Of a stretch of 64,000 nt of DNA, positions 50,990-61,189 are shown piece by piece; position 1 is the stretch's first letter, and every line of letters begins with the position of its first letter. The DNA is from Thysanoteuthis rhombus (taxonomy: Eukaryota > Mollusca > Cephalopoda > Oegopsida > Thysanoteuthidae): NCBI GenBank assembly GCA_963457665.1, contig OY735224.1:52530929-52594928 (forward strand), written 5' to 3'. The notes beneath the pieces are model-generated. The model was not told the origin of the DNA. It made no database searches and saw nothing but the letters and a program-made list of their open reading frames with translations. A program made the position numbers and the translations under genes.

Positions 50990-51430
50990 AAGAAAGGAAA
51001 GGAAGAGAGATGGAGGGTGGAAAAAAACAAAAACAAACTGTCAGCCAACATAGATTTCTATCAGTTTTTAAGTTGGTCTGGCTGGCTATGTATGCATCAT
51101 GCATACAGGCCACCTCAACGTGGCAAGAGGAGTAGAAATTTAAACATATACTCCTCATGTCTAGAAAAAACTTTTTTCCTCGCCTCCCCCGTAGGTTTTC
51201 AGGGGGGTTCACTTTGCAATGTAGGTTTATGCAAAATCCAATCATTTTGTTTCTGCCCGCTTGTTTCTTTTAAAAATTCAAAGTTTTTGATGATCACTGC
51301 CCAACAAAATGTAAGCAAAATAAATTATTCACTGATCACCCTTTTAAGAAAAATTAATTGATCACCCCAAACATTGCACGTTGCTAAGAGACGTTGGTCT
51401 AGTGACGATTTCTATCGAATGACAAACCAG
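50990..51430 (+). repeat. Dispersed family A copy, 3' half
   Basis: ACAAACTGTCAGCCAACATAG, AAGTTGGTCTGGCTGGCTATG, CACTTTGCAATGTAGGTTTAT, TTGATCACCCCAAACATTGC and TGCTAAGAGACGTTGGTC appear in order. Confidence 0.7.
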
Positions 51431-51879
51431 AGCTGTTGTTCTTTTTTATGTCACACTACGTCATGTTCTTTTTTAAAATCAATTTTCAAAATTAAAAAAA
51501 ATTCGACGTAATAAAATGTCCGTAATGTAAGAAGCTAAAACATTTTAAAAACTTATCTCATATTGCAAGCGGAGACTTTTGGGGTACATTAATCGATACA
51601 CGATCGTACACAACTGAAAATGTAGCAATGGTCGGGAAAACCAGTCAGTGTTTATTTTCAGAGAGTCCTTTTTGAAAAAAATAAATATATATCCTTACTT
51701 CTATACGTATCTAAAAAACTTTAAATCAGTTGGAAACAAATATTTTTTTATTACAGAAACAAATATTGACAATTGTTACCAAATGTTGTCAAAACTTGTG
51801 TAAACAACGTCGCAGGTTTTTTACAGAGTCTCTTCATTTTTTCGTTTCAATTAGTAGATGTATTACAGAGTTGGAATCA
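51431..51879. other. No recognisable feature
   Basis: AT-rich. The left 8-bp duplication of the next element begins at 51880. Confidence 0.35.
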
Positions 51880-51887
51880 ACGATGGG

Positions 51888-52790
51888 CAGGGTCAGATTT
51901 AGACATTGGGGGGCCTGGAACACTATAGGTTTGCTGGGCCCCTTATACACAGACATTGATATACACGGCAAATCATCAAATGTACACATTAAAGTCCGTT
52001 TATTATATGTAATTGGAATTGAAAAGTTATACCTATATAGAAAGGTTAAATGAGTTATACATCCGAATCAATACATGTACTCGTGTAAATACTTGCCTAA
52101 CTTTCAGGCAAGATGGATTTATTCTCGTAACCCATACTTCAATTTCTGGAGACCTGAATTACAAGCAGTAATTTCATTGATCTATTTTGAGCGATTAGTT
52201 TGGGTTTACGGTTGACATTGTGTCAGATGAGGTCGAAAACATGTCTTTCATTTACGACATTACGAATACGATTGAGAAACGTTCTTTAGTAACTTCTGTC
52301 GTAGTAGATGATCAAAATTTTCGTACTAAAAAGCGTAGCGTAAGATAAGCAGCAGTTGCTGTCGTAGTTGACGGTTTAAATTTCTCTGTCTACTGATTCG
52401 AGAAGAGTCATTGACATTCGAAGAGTTTGAACTCCGTCTTGTATGTAAGGTTAACACGACTTTTAGGTCGTTCCATTCTATGGCCTTCTTCAGGAGTGAT
52501 ATCCAAATATGATCTTGGAAAACCACCATCACATTCAGATATTGCACCTAAAGAAGGTCGTAGAATGAATCAGCTGAAACGTCTCTTTACATTTTCACTT
52601 CAATCGGACCAGCAAGTTATTATTGGAAACGAATGAGGGCGGTTTAATGAAACAAATTCCAAAATGAATTCCAAACAGAAATTATTGATTTATTTCTTAT
52701 TAAAAAAAACTATTTTTTTTTCATTATAATGAGATTTTTGTAGAGAGGACGGACTGGGACCCCTTTTGCCCCTTTATAAATCTGCCCCTG
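51888..52790. mobile_element. hAT-like non-autonomous DNA transposon, 903 bp, 8-bp target duplication
   Basis: The left end CAGGGTCAGATTTAGACA is the inverse of the right end TATAAATCTGCCCCTG (CAGGGGCAGATTTATA). Flanks ACGATGGG (51880-51887) and TCGATGGG (52791-52798) match at seven of eight bases, the 8-bp duplication expected of hAT elements. CAGGGGCAGATTTA-type ends are common in hAT families. No transposase frame is recognisable, so it depended on another element. It carries the inverted hammerhead-like module at 52449-52590. Confidence 0.8.
52449..52590. repeat. Inverted pair with hammerhead-like core, inside hAT-like element
   Basis: CGACTTTTAGGTCGTTCCATT and CTATGGCCTTCTTCAGG (left) mirror CCTAAAGAAGGTCGTAGAAT and CAGCTGAAACGTC (right). 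The layout and sequence parallel 17180-17345. Confidence 0.5.
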
Positions 52791-53079
52791 TCGATGGGCA
52801 GAAGAAATGAAAATGAAAAAAAATGTCTTGGGTAATGATTGCATCGCAATATGGTGACTCGTTAAATCTGTGCAAAGAAAGGAATCGCTTTTTCAAATGG
52901 TTTTTATAAGGATTATTAGATTTCAGGATTTTCATTTCAATTTTTTCAAACATTTATTCGTTTTCTCTTCAATTCATTCTTTATTTTTCTTTCTTTCATC
53001 TTCTTTCAACCTTATTGAACAGCGACAACTCCCTAGAAAGGTGGTGAAAGGACCTACCCCGCTTTTTAATTGAAAAAAA
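52791..53079. other. Spacer
   Basis: AT-rich, no recognisable feature beyond the right 8-bp duplication at 52791-52798. Confidence 0.35.
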
Positions 53080-53970
53080 AGTGCGTTGGTTAGTGTGTTT
53101 ATTTACATGCTCTTGTATTTTTCCATGTTTTCAAGCACTCCTGACCATACTGTTTAGTCTACTGACTTGAAAACTGACATCAGTACTCCACTAGACCCTT
53201 TCTAAAAATGTGTTTGCTTTATTAATTTTTAAGGAAAAAGATTTTTTTTGTTACCCTTTTTTAAAAACCTCATTTTGACTGGTTTATAAGTAACATGTAG
53301 ATTTTCTAGAATGCTCTTCACTCTGTTTTAGATGTTTTCCATTGAGAAATGCCAGTGATGTCATTGGTTGAATTCATTCCGACCATATTTATTCTTCGAT
53401 TAGGAGTTTTCCCCATGACATTAAATTTTGATGCCACAGTTGTTCAATTATTGACTGTGATGGTGTTTTTTTCTTTCATTTATATTTTCTTTCTTTCATC
53501 CTTTTTGTTTGTCTCAATAGATTATTTTTATCCCCTAAATCTATTAGAAACAGCCAATCAAAACTCTCAATATTGTCCTGATAGGTTTGTTCAGTTTTTA
53601 AGTGACTCTGTGTCACGCATACAGGCTGCACTGATGGAACTAGAGGGCTGAACTTACAACATTTACTTCTTTTATAGAAAGAATAGCTATTTAAAATAAT
53701 CCTCCAAAAAGAGGGGGTCCAATTTAAAATGCAAATTTCAGCTAAATAGGTCGCTTAGATCGCACTCAGCAACATTCACGCCTGTTCTTTTTTCAAATTT
53801 GGACTTCATCGTGATCAACGCCCAACAAAGGACGAGAGAAGTAAGTTATCCATTGATAACACTTTAAAAAAACAAACATTTTTTAAATTGATCACCTGCA
53901 ACACGGTGCGTTGTCAAGAAACATTGGACACCTTGCAGTTTCTTCCTTCTTTTGAGTGACTAACCAGACT
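53080..53970 (+). repeat. Dispersed family A, near full-length copy
   Basis: It contains TTTTCAAGCACTCCTGACCA, ACATCAGTACTCCACTAGAC, ATGCCAGTGATGTCATTGG, GAATTCATTCCGACCATATT, TTTTGATGCCACAGTTGTTC, CTGATGGAACTAGAGGGCTG, GCAACATTCACGCCTGTTC, GATCAACGCCCAACAAAGG and GAGTGACTAACCAGAC. The TTTTGATGCCACAGTTGTTCAA block is close to the unit of the 56223 minisatellite. A 100-codon frame (53349-53651) has no known relative. Confidence 0.8.
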
Positions 53971-54364
53971 TGTTTCATTCTTAGCTTTCCATTTCCTTCT
54001 TTACGATCATTCCTTCATTTTCTCTTTCTTTCATTCTCTATCTTTCCTTCCTCCATCTTCTTTCAGTTCTATCTCTCTTCCTTTCATCTGTTCTCTCTTC
54101 CGGTTCCTGAAATACCAAGCAGAAGGTGAATATTTATCACCCATGATCTGACCATGAACCGCAAAAGGAGCAATACGTATTTGGACTCAAGCCAGATCAT
54201 AAATATTCATTCAATACACTTCCGATGTTTACAGTTACTCTACAGGTGATGTACTTTAATGGGAAATTAACAAAAGCATGAAAATGTATCTATTTCCAAA
54301 CATTCGATGCAGAATGAAATATAAACGAGAGTAACGATGAAAAAAAAGTATTCAGACAAGATTA
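53971..54364. other. No recognisable feature
   Basis: Pyrimidine-rich at 53975-54100, then AT-rich. Confidence 0.35.
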
Positions 54365-55560
54365 ATTTCATACTTCGATACTCAATCATTTAGATTCAAG
54401 TCAGGAGATTCACCAGACCACTGAAGCATCCCTCCATTGTTCTGAGTCGACCATTCGTGAGTAACTTCAGCTTGTATCCTTCTAGTCGTTAACTTGTTGA
54501 AAGATCCAATCCTTTTCAAGCTCCAGCTGTTGCTCCGAAGAGAACGATTCAGCTTCAAAAATGTTCTGGTACGTCACCCCATTCCGGGTTCTTTCAATCA
54601 CATGATACACTCCCGTATCATCAAAAGAGAAATACCTTAAACCATTATACTAACATCCCTGAGTTTTAATGTAGGGATGTTTTTTTGTGTTTTTTAAAAT
54701 CATGATTGGTACATCTATTTTCTCTCTATACATGACGAGCAGGGTTGTGATCGGAAAGTTTTGTCCCGTCTGACCAAAGGACATTCTTCCAAAAACAATA
54801 AAACATCTCTGAATGCACACGAGTGAACTTCATCCGAGAATCTTGGTGCTTTTTTTCAATGAAGATGTTCTCCTTTGGCTACAGAATTTGAAACCATTGC
54901 TTTGAAATTCATTACTAATAGTTATTTTAGTAACCGATGTTCTTCTTTGGCTACAGAATTTCAAACCATTCCTTTGGAATTCATTACTAATAGTTATTTT
55001 AGTAAACGATGTTCTCCTTTAGCTACAGAATTTCAAACCATTCCTTTGGAATTCATTACTAATAGTTATTTTAGTAACCGATGTTCTCCTTTAGCTACAC
55101 AATTTCAAACCATTCCTTTGGAATTCATTACTAATAGTTATTTTGATAACTGATGTTCTTTCAAGTTTCCATTGGATTTGCTTTGACATTTCTTAGTATT
55201 TTTCAAGTTGCTCGAGAGGAAATTTTTCCCTGGACTGCCAGCTGAATGAAAGTGCCAAATTTCTCTCACAACGGAATAATCGATCCAATTGTACTGACAG
55301 TGACATTGAACATTTTGGCAATGGTCCTGTAGCTCAAACCTTAATTACATTGCTTGAATACATCAATCTTCTATTTGGTTGAAAGCTCCTTTATTTTAAC
55401 CTTGACAGTCTCGTTGCAAATTGTGAATGTTGACTGCAGTGGCACCGTACCATGGGGGAGTATTGCTGGAACATTTTAAAGGTTTATATGCAGACACATA
55501 AAGATCTGCAACTCCATTTTTTCTTGAGTGAGACTTCTAATATAATCTTCCAGTGATTTC
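54365..55560 (-). mobile_element. Tc1-like DNA transposon, transposase decayed
   Basis: Read on the minus strand, frames give the Tc1 order. N-terminal: KVKIKELSTK, then LSYRTIAKMFNVTVSTIGSI (helix-turn-helix) and KFGTFIQLAVQGKISSRAT. Middle: LVRRDKTF, matching LWSDETK, and NGVTYQNIFEAE. C-terminal: KDWIFQQVND, matching RRWIFQHDND, and QWSGESPDLNLND, matching WPxQSPDLNPIE. At least five frame changes and several stops are present. The inverted terminal repeats were not identified. Between the DNA-binding part and the DDE core lies a four-fold 72-bp duplication (54865-55152). Confidence 0.85.
54865..55152. repeat. 72-bp tandem repeat x4 inside Tc1-like transposase
   Basis: Units start exactly at 54865, 54937, 55009 and 55081 with ATGTTCTxCTTTxGCTACAx. 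They continue through TTTCAAACCATTCCTTTGGA and TTCATTACTAATAGTTATTT, and differ at only a few sites. A partial fifth unit starts at 55154. In transposase sense the unit contains the NSVAKGEH stretch that corresponds to GRVARRKP of Tc1 proteins. Because 72 is divisible by three, a 92-codon plus-strand frame repeats every 24 residues. It is a by-product. Confidence 0.93.
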
Positions 55561-55679
55561 TGAATACTTTTCTCCTGCCATTTCTTATGTTTATATCTCA
55601 TTCCGAATTGTATATTGAGCAATATATTTTTTTCGTGGTAATTGTCGATTTTCAATTAAAACATACCACCTGTGTTGAT
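55561..55679. other. Spacer
   Basis: No recognisable feature. Confidence 0.3.
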
Positions 55680-56221
55680 CTAAATGAAACTCGCCATCGT
55701 AGTCAATAATTGAACAAACCCAGCATCAAAATTTCGAGTCACGGATATAGATTCAGTCGAAGAATAGATATGACCACAATGAATTCTATTTATGATAATG
55801 CCAGTGTTTCCCACTGAGAACATCAAGAATTGGGTTGAAAAAACAAACATCTAAAAAATCTAGGTTCTGCAGAATCTTTATGTTATCAAGAAACCTGTAA
55901 GGATATAAAAAATATCAATCAAAAATATCAATAGAAGCTTTTCTTTCTCTAAAATCAAAAGCAACCATTTTAAAAATGGGTCTAGTGGAGCACGGACGCC
56001 AATTTTCAAGTCTGTAGACAAAACAGTATGACCAGGAGCACTGGAATGCATGATCACAAACAAATATTTTTAGATTAGGTTTAGTAGAGTACTGATGCCA
56101 ATTTTTAAGTCTGTGGATGGAACGGCATGGCCAGGAACACTGGAATGCACAAACACATAAACAAACATACATACACATGAACAAATGCACATAGAAAAAA
56201 AAAGATAGGACTGTTCGCCTT
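55680..56221 (-). repeat. Dispersed family A copy, reverse orientation, next to minisatellite
   Basis: ATCGTAGTCAATAATTGAACA, GAATAGATATGACCACAATG and AATGCCAGTGTTTCCCACTG are reverse complements of the 53340-53465 blocks. AATTTTCAAGTCTGTAGACAA and CTGTGGATGGAACGGCATGGCC then give the 53130-53180 part twice. The second is directly followed by the minisatellite. Confidence 0.7.
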
Positions 56222-56222
56222 C

Positions 56223-57075
56223 TTTGATGGCTACGGTTGTTCAAAACCTTCAGCCATCTTTGATGGCTACGGTTGTTCAAAACCTTCTGCCATCTTTGAT
56301 GGCTACGGTTGTTCAAAACCTTCTGCCAATTTTGATGGCTATAGTTGTTCAAAACCTCCAATCATCTATGATGGCTACGGTTGTTCAAAACACTCCACCA
56401 TCTTTGATGGCTACGGTTGTTCACAACCTCCAACCATCTTTGATGGCTACGGTTGTTCAACCCCCCCCCCGCCGACTTTGATGGCTACAGTTGTTCAAAA
56501 CCTTCAGCTATCTTTGATGGCTACGGTTGTTCAAAACTTTCAACCATCTATGATGGCTACGGTGGTTCGAAACCCTCCCACATCATTGATGGCGACGGTT
56601 GTTCAAAACCTTCAACCATCTATGATGGCTACGGTTGTTCAAAACCTTCTGCCATCTTTGATAGCTACGGTTGTTCAAAACCTTCAACCATCTATGATGG
56701 CTACGTTTGTTCAAAACCTTCTGCTGTCTCGGATGGCTACGGTTGTTCAAAACTTTCAACCATCCATGATGGCTACGGTGGTTCGAAACCCTCCCACATC
56801 ATTCATGGCTACAGTTGTTCAAAACCTTCAACCATCTATGATGGCTACAGTGGTTCGAGACCCTCCCACATCATTGATGGTTACGGTTGTTCAAAACTTT
56901 CAACCATCTTTGATGGCTACGGTTGTTCGAAACCCTCTACCATCTTTGATGGCTACGGTTGGTCAAAACCTTCAACCATCTTTGATGGCTACGGTGGTTC
57001 GAAACCCTCTGCCATCTTTGATGGTTACGTGTGTTCAGAACCCTCTGCCATCTTTGATGGCGACGGTTGTTCATC
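56223..57075. repeat. 36-bp minisatellite, 24 unit starts
   Basis: Consensus TTTGATGGCTACGGTTGTTC + AAAACCTTCAACCATC. Starts fall every 36 bp from 56223 to 56439, one unit of 38 bp carries a C-run (56461-56470), then the 36-bp spacing holds exactly from 56477 to 57053. Variant units with GTGGTTCGAAACCCTCCCAC recur at 56561 and 56777, six units apart, showing partial higher-order structure. Two plus frames (208 and 207 codons, FDGYGCSKPSTI-type and MMATVVQNLQPS-type repeats) and minus frames (NNRSHQRWQKVL-type) stay open, as expected from a stop-free 36-bp unit. Confidence 0.97.
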
Positions 57076-57079
57076 ATAA
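56453..57079 (+). other. Long open frame of 12-residue repeats across minisatellite (probably not a gene)
   Basis: The 208-codon frame reads FDGYGCSKPSTI-like units about 17 times. There is no promoter, signal peptide or domain, and the overlapping frame 56478-57101 and the minus strand are equally open. I record it because a frame of this length in a repeat could be expressed, but the parsimonious reading is a stop-free minisatellite. Confidence 0.3.
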
Positions 57080-57101
57080 GCATCGCAAGTATATTAAATG
57101 A

Positions 57102-57393
57102 ATATTTTCCTAGTAACCAAGTACTTCTCCCTCCGTTATTGTACATTCGTTTAGTTCCTGCAATAGCAAACCTGTACCGTATAGAAGATGACAGCGAACG
57201 ATTCGAACGAGCCCCACTCAGTGTCAAGTATTCGGAAAACGTTTAGTGACTTCTGGAATAAGTAATTTATGAAACCTTCGTGTTACTTATAAAATCATAT
57301 CCAGGTTGATTACCACTTCTCAGTACTTATAAACATGTCTATTACACAGTTATTACACAAATAGGAGGTTTGTCCTCAAGAAAGTAATAAGGG
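57102..57393. other. No recognisable feature
   Basis: AT-rich spacer ending at the LINE (CAT)n tail. Confidence 0.35.
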
Positions 57394-58120
57394 TCATCAT
57401 CATCATCATCATCATCATTTTTTTAACGTCGGTCATTGGACAAAGACCTTCCCTAGGATTCGCCACACTTCCCTATCATGGGCATTGCAGAGCCCGTAGT
57501 TTCTGAATTTGTCTAGCTCGTCTCTCCATCTAATATTCTGTCGGCTTCGGTTGTGCATGCGATCTCGGGGGATCCATGTTGTGAGTTGCAATGTCCATTG
57601 GTTGTCTTCCATTCTTGCAACATGGCCAGCCCACTGCCATTTGAGATTTTTAATGGATTCTCTGATGTCCCTGACTCTTGTCCTCTCCTGGATGTACTGT
57701 GCTGTCTTGTGGTCTCTCCATGTGAGGCCCAGCATAATTTTTTCATGTGCACGTTGTATGGTTCTCAATTTCCAGATCTGTCTCTTGGTTAGGTTCCATG
57801 TTTCAGCTCCATAAGTGACTATTGGGATGATGCTTTGGTTATACCCCCTTCTTTTTAGGATTAATGGGATCTTATTTTTGAGGGTTGAGCTTGCTCTGCC
57901 AAAGGCTTGCAATCCTAGTGTGATTCTTCGCTTGATTTCTTCTTCTTTTGAGGGTCTCATGGAGATTAGTTGTCCTAGGTAGATGTAGTGGTCTACTTTC
58001 TCCAGTTCTGTGTCCTCGATTTTGATCTCAGTGTTTGTATCTCCGATGTGGTTATTACACATAATCTTAGTCTTGCGGAAGTTCATGTGTAGGCCGACTT
58101 TCCTAATGGACTGGCCGGCC
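57394..58120 (-). mobile_element. RTE-type LINE, best-preserved 3' copy
   Basis: Minus-strand element from the KVGLHMNFRKTKIM region near 58115 to a (GAT)n tail of eight units (57394-57418 in reverse). The reading frame is open for its whole length. It is 5'-truncated just before the last reverse transcriptase block. It is the reference copy for naming the motifs in all other fragments here. Confidence 0.93.
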
Positions 58121-58164
58121 CAGGATAGATCGACAAAGATGTGAATAGACTGTGATAGGTACAT
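57433..58164 (-). CDS. Reverse transcriptase C-terminal part of RTE-type LINE, 243-codon frame
   Basis: The open frame starts in non-LINE flank (about the first 15-25 residues). It then reads KVGLHMNFRKTKIM (the last conserved block of the reverse transcriptase, VGLKMNxxKTKVM), IKIEDTELEKVDHYIYLGQL, KRRITLGLQAFGRASSTLKN, YNQSIIPIVTYGAETWNLTK, AHEKIMLGLTWRDHKTAQYI, IKNLKWQWAGHVARMEDNQW and WRILGKVFVQ, near the normal end. The catalytic palm, FADD box and endonuclease lie outside, so the product could not be active. The frame has no internal stop over ~720 bp, unlike all other copies, so insertion is recent. Known RTE proteins have the same thumb and tail. Confidence 0.85.
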   Translation of the reverse strand: MYLSQSIHIFVDLSWAGQSIRKVGLHMNFRKTKIMCNNHIGDTNTEIKIEDTELEKVDHYIYLGQLISMRPSKEEEIKRRITLGLQAFGRASSTLKNKIPLILKRRGYNQSIIPIVTYGAETWNLTKRQIWKLRTIQRAHEKIMLGLTWRDHKTAQYIQERTRVRDIRESIKNLKWQWAGHVARMEDNQWTLQLTTWIPRDRMHNRSRQNIRWRDELDKFRNYGLCNAHDREVWRILGKVFVQ

Positions 58165-58497
58165 AGATAGATGTAGACTGACTGAAAGATATGCAGGGCT
58201 CGCACAGAGGTTTTATGCGCTCTAGGGAAGAGTCGTAGGACTTGGCTTCGCTTAATGGACGGGTTTGACCTTGATAGATAGAAGGAATGAATGAATGGAT
58301 AGATAGAGATATGATTAGGCTGAGATAGATAGATAGATAGATATGATTAAAAGGAGATAGATACATATGATTGAAATACATAGATAGATAAATAGATGGA
58401 TACATACATATGATTGAGATAGATATATATGATCGGACTGTAATAGATTGATAGATTCATATGATAGAGCTGGTTTCGCTTAACGGACGGGTCGGAC

Positions 58498-58528
<31 letters not shown>

Positions 58529-58745
58529 TGATTAGACTGAGGTAGATATGATTAGGCTGAGTTAGATAGATAGATATGATTAGATGGAGATAGACAGATA
58601 CACACGATTGAAATGAATAGATAGATACATACTTATGATCGAGATAGATATATACGATTGGAGTGAGATAGATACAAAAATACATAAGATCAGACTGAGA
58701 GAGATAGAGAGATCGAGATGTGAACTGACAGACAGATAGGTAGAT
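58130..58745. repeat. (GATA)n-rich array
   Basis: TAGATAGATAGA runs at 58325-58345 and 58498-58530 and many variants (GATAGATACATATGATT). TTCGCTTAATGGACGGGT-like sequence occurs twice (about 58246 and 58473), so a longer unit was duplicated within the array. Tyr/Ile/Ser-rich minus frames are compositional. Confidence 0.9.
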
Positions 58746-59144
58746 GAAAGATACAAAAGGAAACTTCGTTATCTTTTCAGCAGAGCTGTTTCTCGATAAC
58801 CAGATTAACCAAAAGATTGTAATTCAAAAACGGAGATCCATAAAGCTAAAGAAATTAGGTTCAGACCGGCAGACAATTATGCAGCCTCGGTATCATCGAC
58901 TGACGCATGCGCAAAAGCCAGTCCCCAAAGAATCGGTTGAGAAATTTCCAGACAAAACACTTCAAAATCATTTCTGACTCATTACTTGATCCAGGGCTGC
59001 CATTTTTGGTGCGTTTGTATCAAATTGGTACTTCTGATATGTCATACATTTGGTACTACGCTCGGAAAATTCGGTACATTTTGGCAATTTCTTTCCAAAT
59101 GTTTTCATCTCCATAAAATCTATAGATACAAACTAGTAAGTTTT
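58746..59144. other. No recognisable gene
   Basis: Mixed sequence. The 77-codon frame at 58744-58977 resembles no family I know. Confidence 0.35.
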
Positions 59145-59285
59145 ATTGTATGATTGTATGGTTGTATATCCTGTCTTGTCCGATTCCCTCAAAGTTATAA
59201 TGGATTTGTCCATGTGAAATAGATTAACATAGCTGAAAAATAATTAAAGGATAGTAATAAAATGATATGTGACATAATGCACCAC
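59145..59285 (+). repeat. Family B dispersed repeat, left part
   Basis: GATTGTATGGTTGTATATCC, TGGATTTGTCCATGTGAAATA and TTAACATAGCTGAAAAATAA match 16905-17000 and 26380-26470. Confidence 0.7.
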
Positions 59286-59690
59286 GAAAACGGTGGACAT
59301 TGTGAGAGTGAGCGGCCGGTCACAAAGGCTGTGGGTATAAGTGTAACCAGGGAGAAGTGCTAGAGCTAGTGAGCATTGGACCATGTGCGTCCAGGGGTTT
59401 CATAGGGGTCGTCGTCAGAAGTGACGCCTTCGATATCTAGCTAAAAGAAGAGTTTCCTATTTAATTCCCAAGTAAAAAAAATAGGGGGTGCTACACGAAT
59501 AAGCGTGTAAACACTTTTTGAAGATACCAGATTTATCAAATTTGGCTATATGCCTTTTCTCATTTTTTTTTCTAAAATAATATTCAGCTTTCTTTGTAAT
59601 GGAATAAGATATATTTTTTAGAAATAAAGTTTCTTCCAATGACTTTCTTTTCATACCAAACGACATCAGTGTTTTTCTTACACAACATTT
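59286..59690. other. Unassigned insert within family B
   Basis: A GC-richer piece (GTGAGCGGCCGGTCACAAAG, GTCAGAAGTGACGCCTTCGA) and AT-rich sequence separate the two halves of family B. It is probably a later insertion of unknown type. Confidence 0.4.
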
Positions 59691-59880
59691 TATCTTAAGA
59701 CTTTATATCCGATCGACTTTCAAAACAGCTTTAGTTGAGTTGAGACTCGAAAAAAAAAAAACCAACTTGAAATTAAGATACTTGAATTACTAAAAAATGA
59801 ATAACATAAAATAGTTTTAGGCTCCTAAGCGCCGATCAATATATAAACAACCACGTCATTTTGTATGTGTATATACTAGT
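59691..59880 (+). repeat. Family B dispersed repeat, right part
   Basis: AAGACTTTATATCCGATCGAC, GTTGAGTTGAGACTCGAAAA, TACTTGAATTACTAAAAAATG and TTTTAGGCTCCTAAGCGCCG match 33930-34020 and 17080-17455. Confidence 0.7.
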
Positions 59881-61079
59881 TTTATACATAACAGTCGAGC
59901 GAAATATTAAGATATATCTAGTTTTATTTTTTGCAAGACTCTTTTGAAATTCATTTAGCAAAATTCGTTTGAAAGACGAAAGATATAAAAGTAAAAATAA
60001 GGTTGAGATGAAACTGAAGCATTTCTTCCAGCATTTAAGTCAAGTTTCATTCATTCATTTCGATTAATAATCATCCAATGCCATTATAAGTTTCGATTAT
60101 CCGCTGTTCAATCTTGAATAATTTAATTGGAATATTTTTGGGAGTTTTGCAGCGTACCACGAGAAAACATTTAGGAAATCATAAATGCATATATCATCAT
60201 AATGTAACAACTGCCACGGACTCTCCACAAAAAGGGACATGTGTCGATAAAAACCACATGGAACTTGTAATCAATTGATTTTATCGTTAGAATCTTTATG
60301 TTGTTGATAAGAAGCAGTGGTGTAGAGAATTATCAACTTTAATTATCTACGCAGTCAATTTAAACCCAGAGATGATCGTGGATGAAAACTTAAACTTTAT
60401 AATCGCGAACTGGTTAATCCAATGGTATTTTGGATATTAAAAACATTTTCTTTCCCTATTCGCTGTATCGGAGTCCTATGAAATTAATGGCTTTCGTCAA
60501 TTAACTGTGTATATTTTTTGATTTCTGCTTTACTGGATTTCTCTATTTATTTGTACATTCATAATTTGGAAATGGCGAGGCGTTTGTTCATCAAAAGGCT
60601 ATTGGTAGAAGATTTATGTTTTTGTGGACTGAATGCTTTCTTCTGATGGGATCCAGCGAAGATTATTTGCAGATTAAGCGTATTCGGGTCCCTCGAAATA
60701 TGAATTTAAAGTCACACATTCACGTTTTAATGAATCACGCAAATGATCAGGGATAAGTCTATAAGCATTTAAAACGTTTTCACTACTTAGTATTGTTACA
60801 TAAAAATTTGGTACGTTATGCCTAACTCTTTTGGTACATTTGATAAAAAAAACAAACAGTGACAGCCCTTATCTATCTTTAATGATCGAATGTTTGAAAG
60901 AAACTGATTTGTACAGATGTCTCGTGACTGATAGTCATTTTATCGAAAAGTTAAAAATTTTCTTTGTTTTTCAAAGATGTTTCCACGCATCTCTATAAGA
61001 AATTATTTGGTCGGTCTGTCAGTTGGTCTCACGTCAAGCAACAGATGTAGGAAGGGTGGAAGATTTGCCTTTTCACTGA
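59881..61079. other. No recognisable feature
   Basis: 1.2 kb of AT-rich sequence. A 66-codon frame at 60977-61177 does not resemble a known protein. Confidence 0.4.
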
Positions 61080-61189
61080 AAGGTATGATGCCACCAAAAA
61101 GTAAGATGTCATCAAAAGTTGTGAAACATCGAGAGAAAATCTATTCCGATCATTTTCACCAGTTGTTAATGATGTAATGATAGAAGAAA

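Noticed and set aside
53349-53651. 100-codon hydrophobic frame as a membrane protein
   Set aside because: It lies within family A, and the corresponding frame is not kept in the other copies.
54875-55153. 92-codon plus-strand frame with four 24-residue repeats as a novel repeat protein
   Set aside because: The DNA is the antisense strand of a Tc1-like transposase with an internal 72-bp array.
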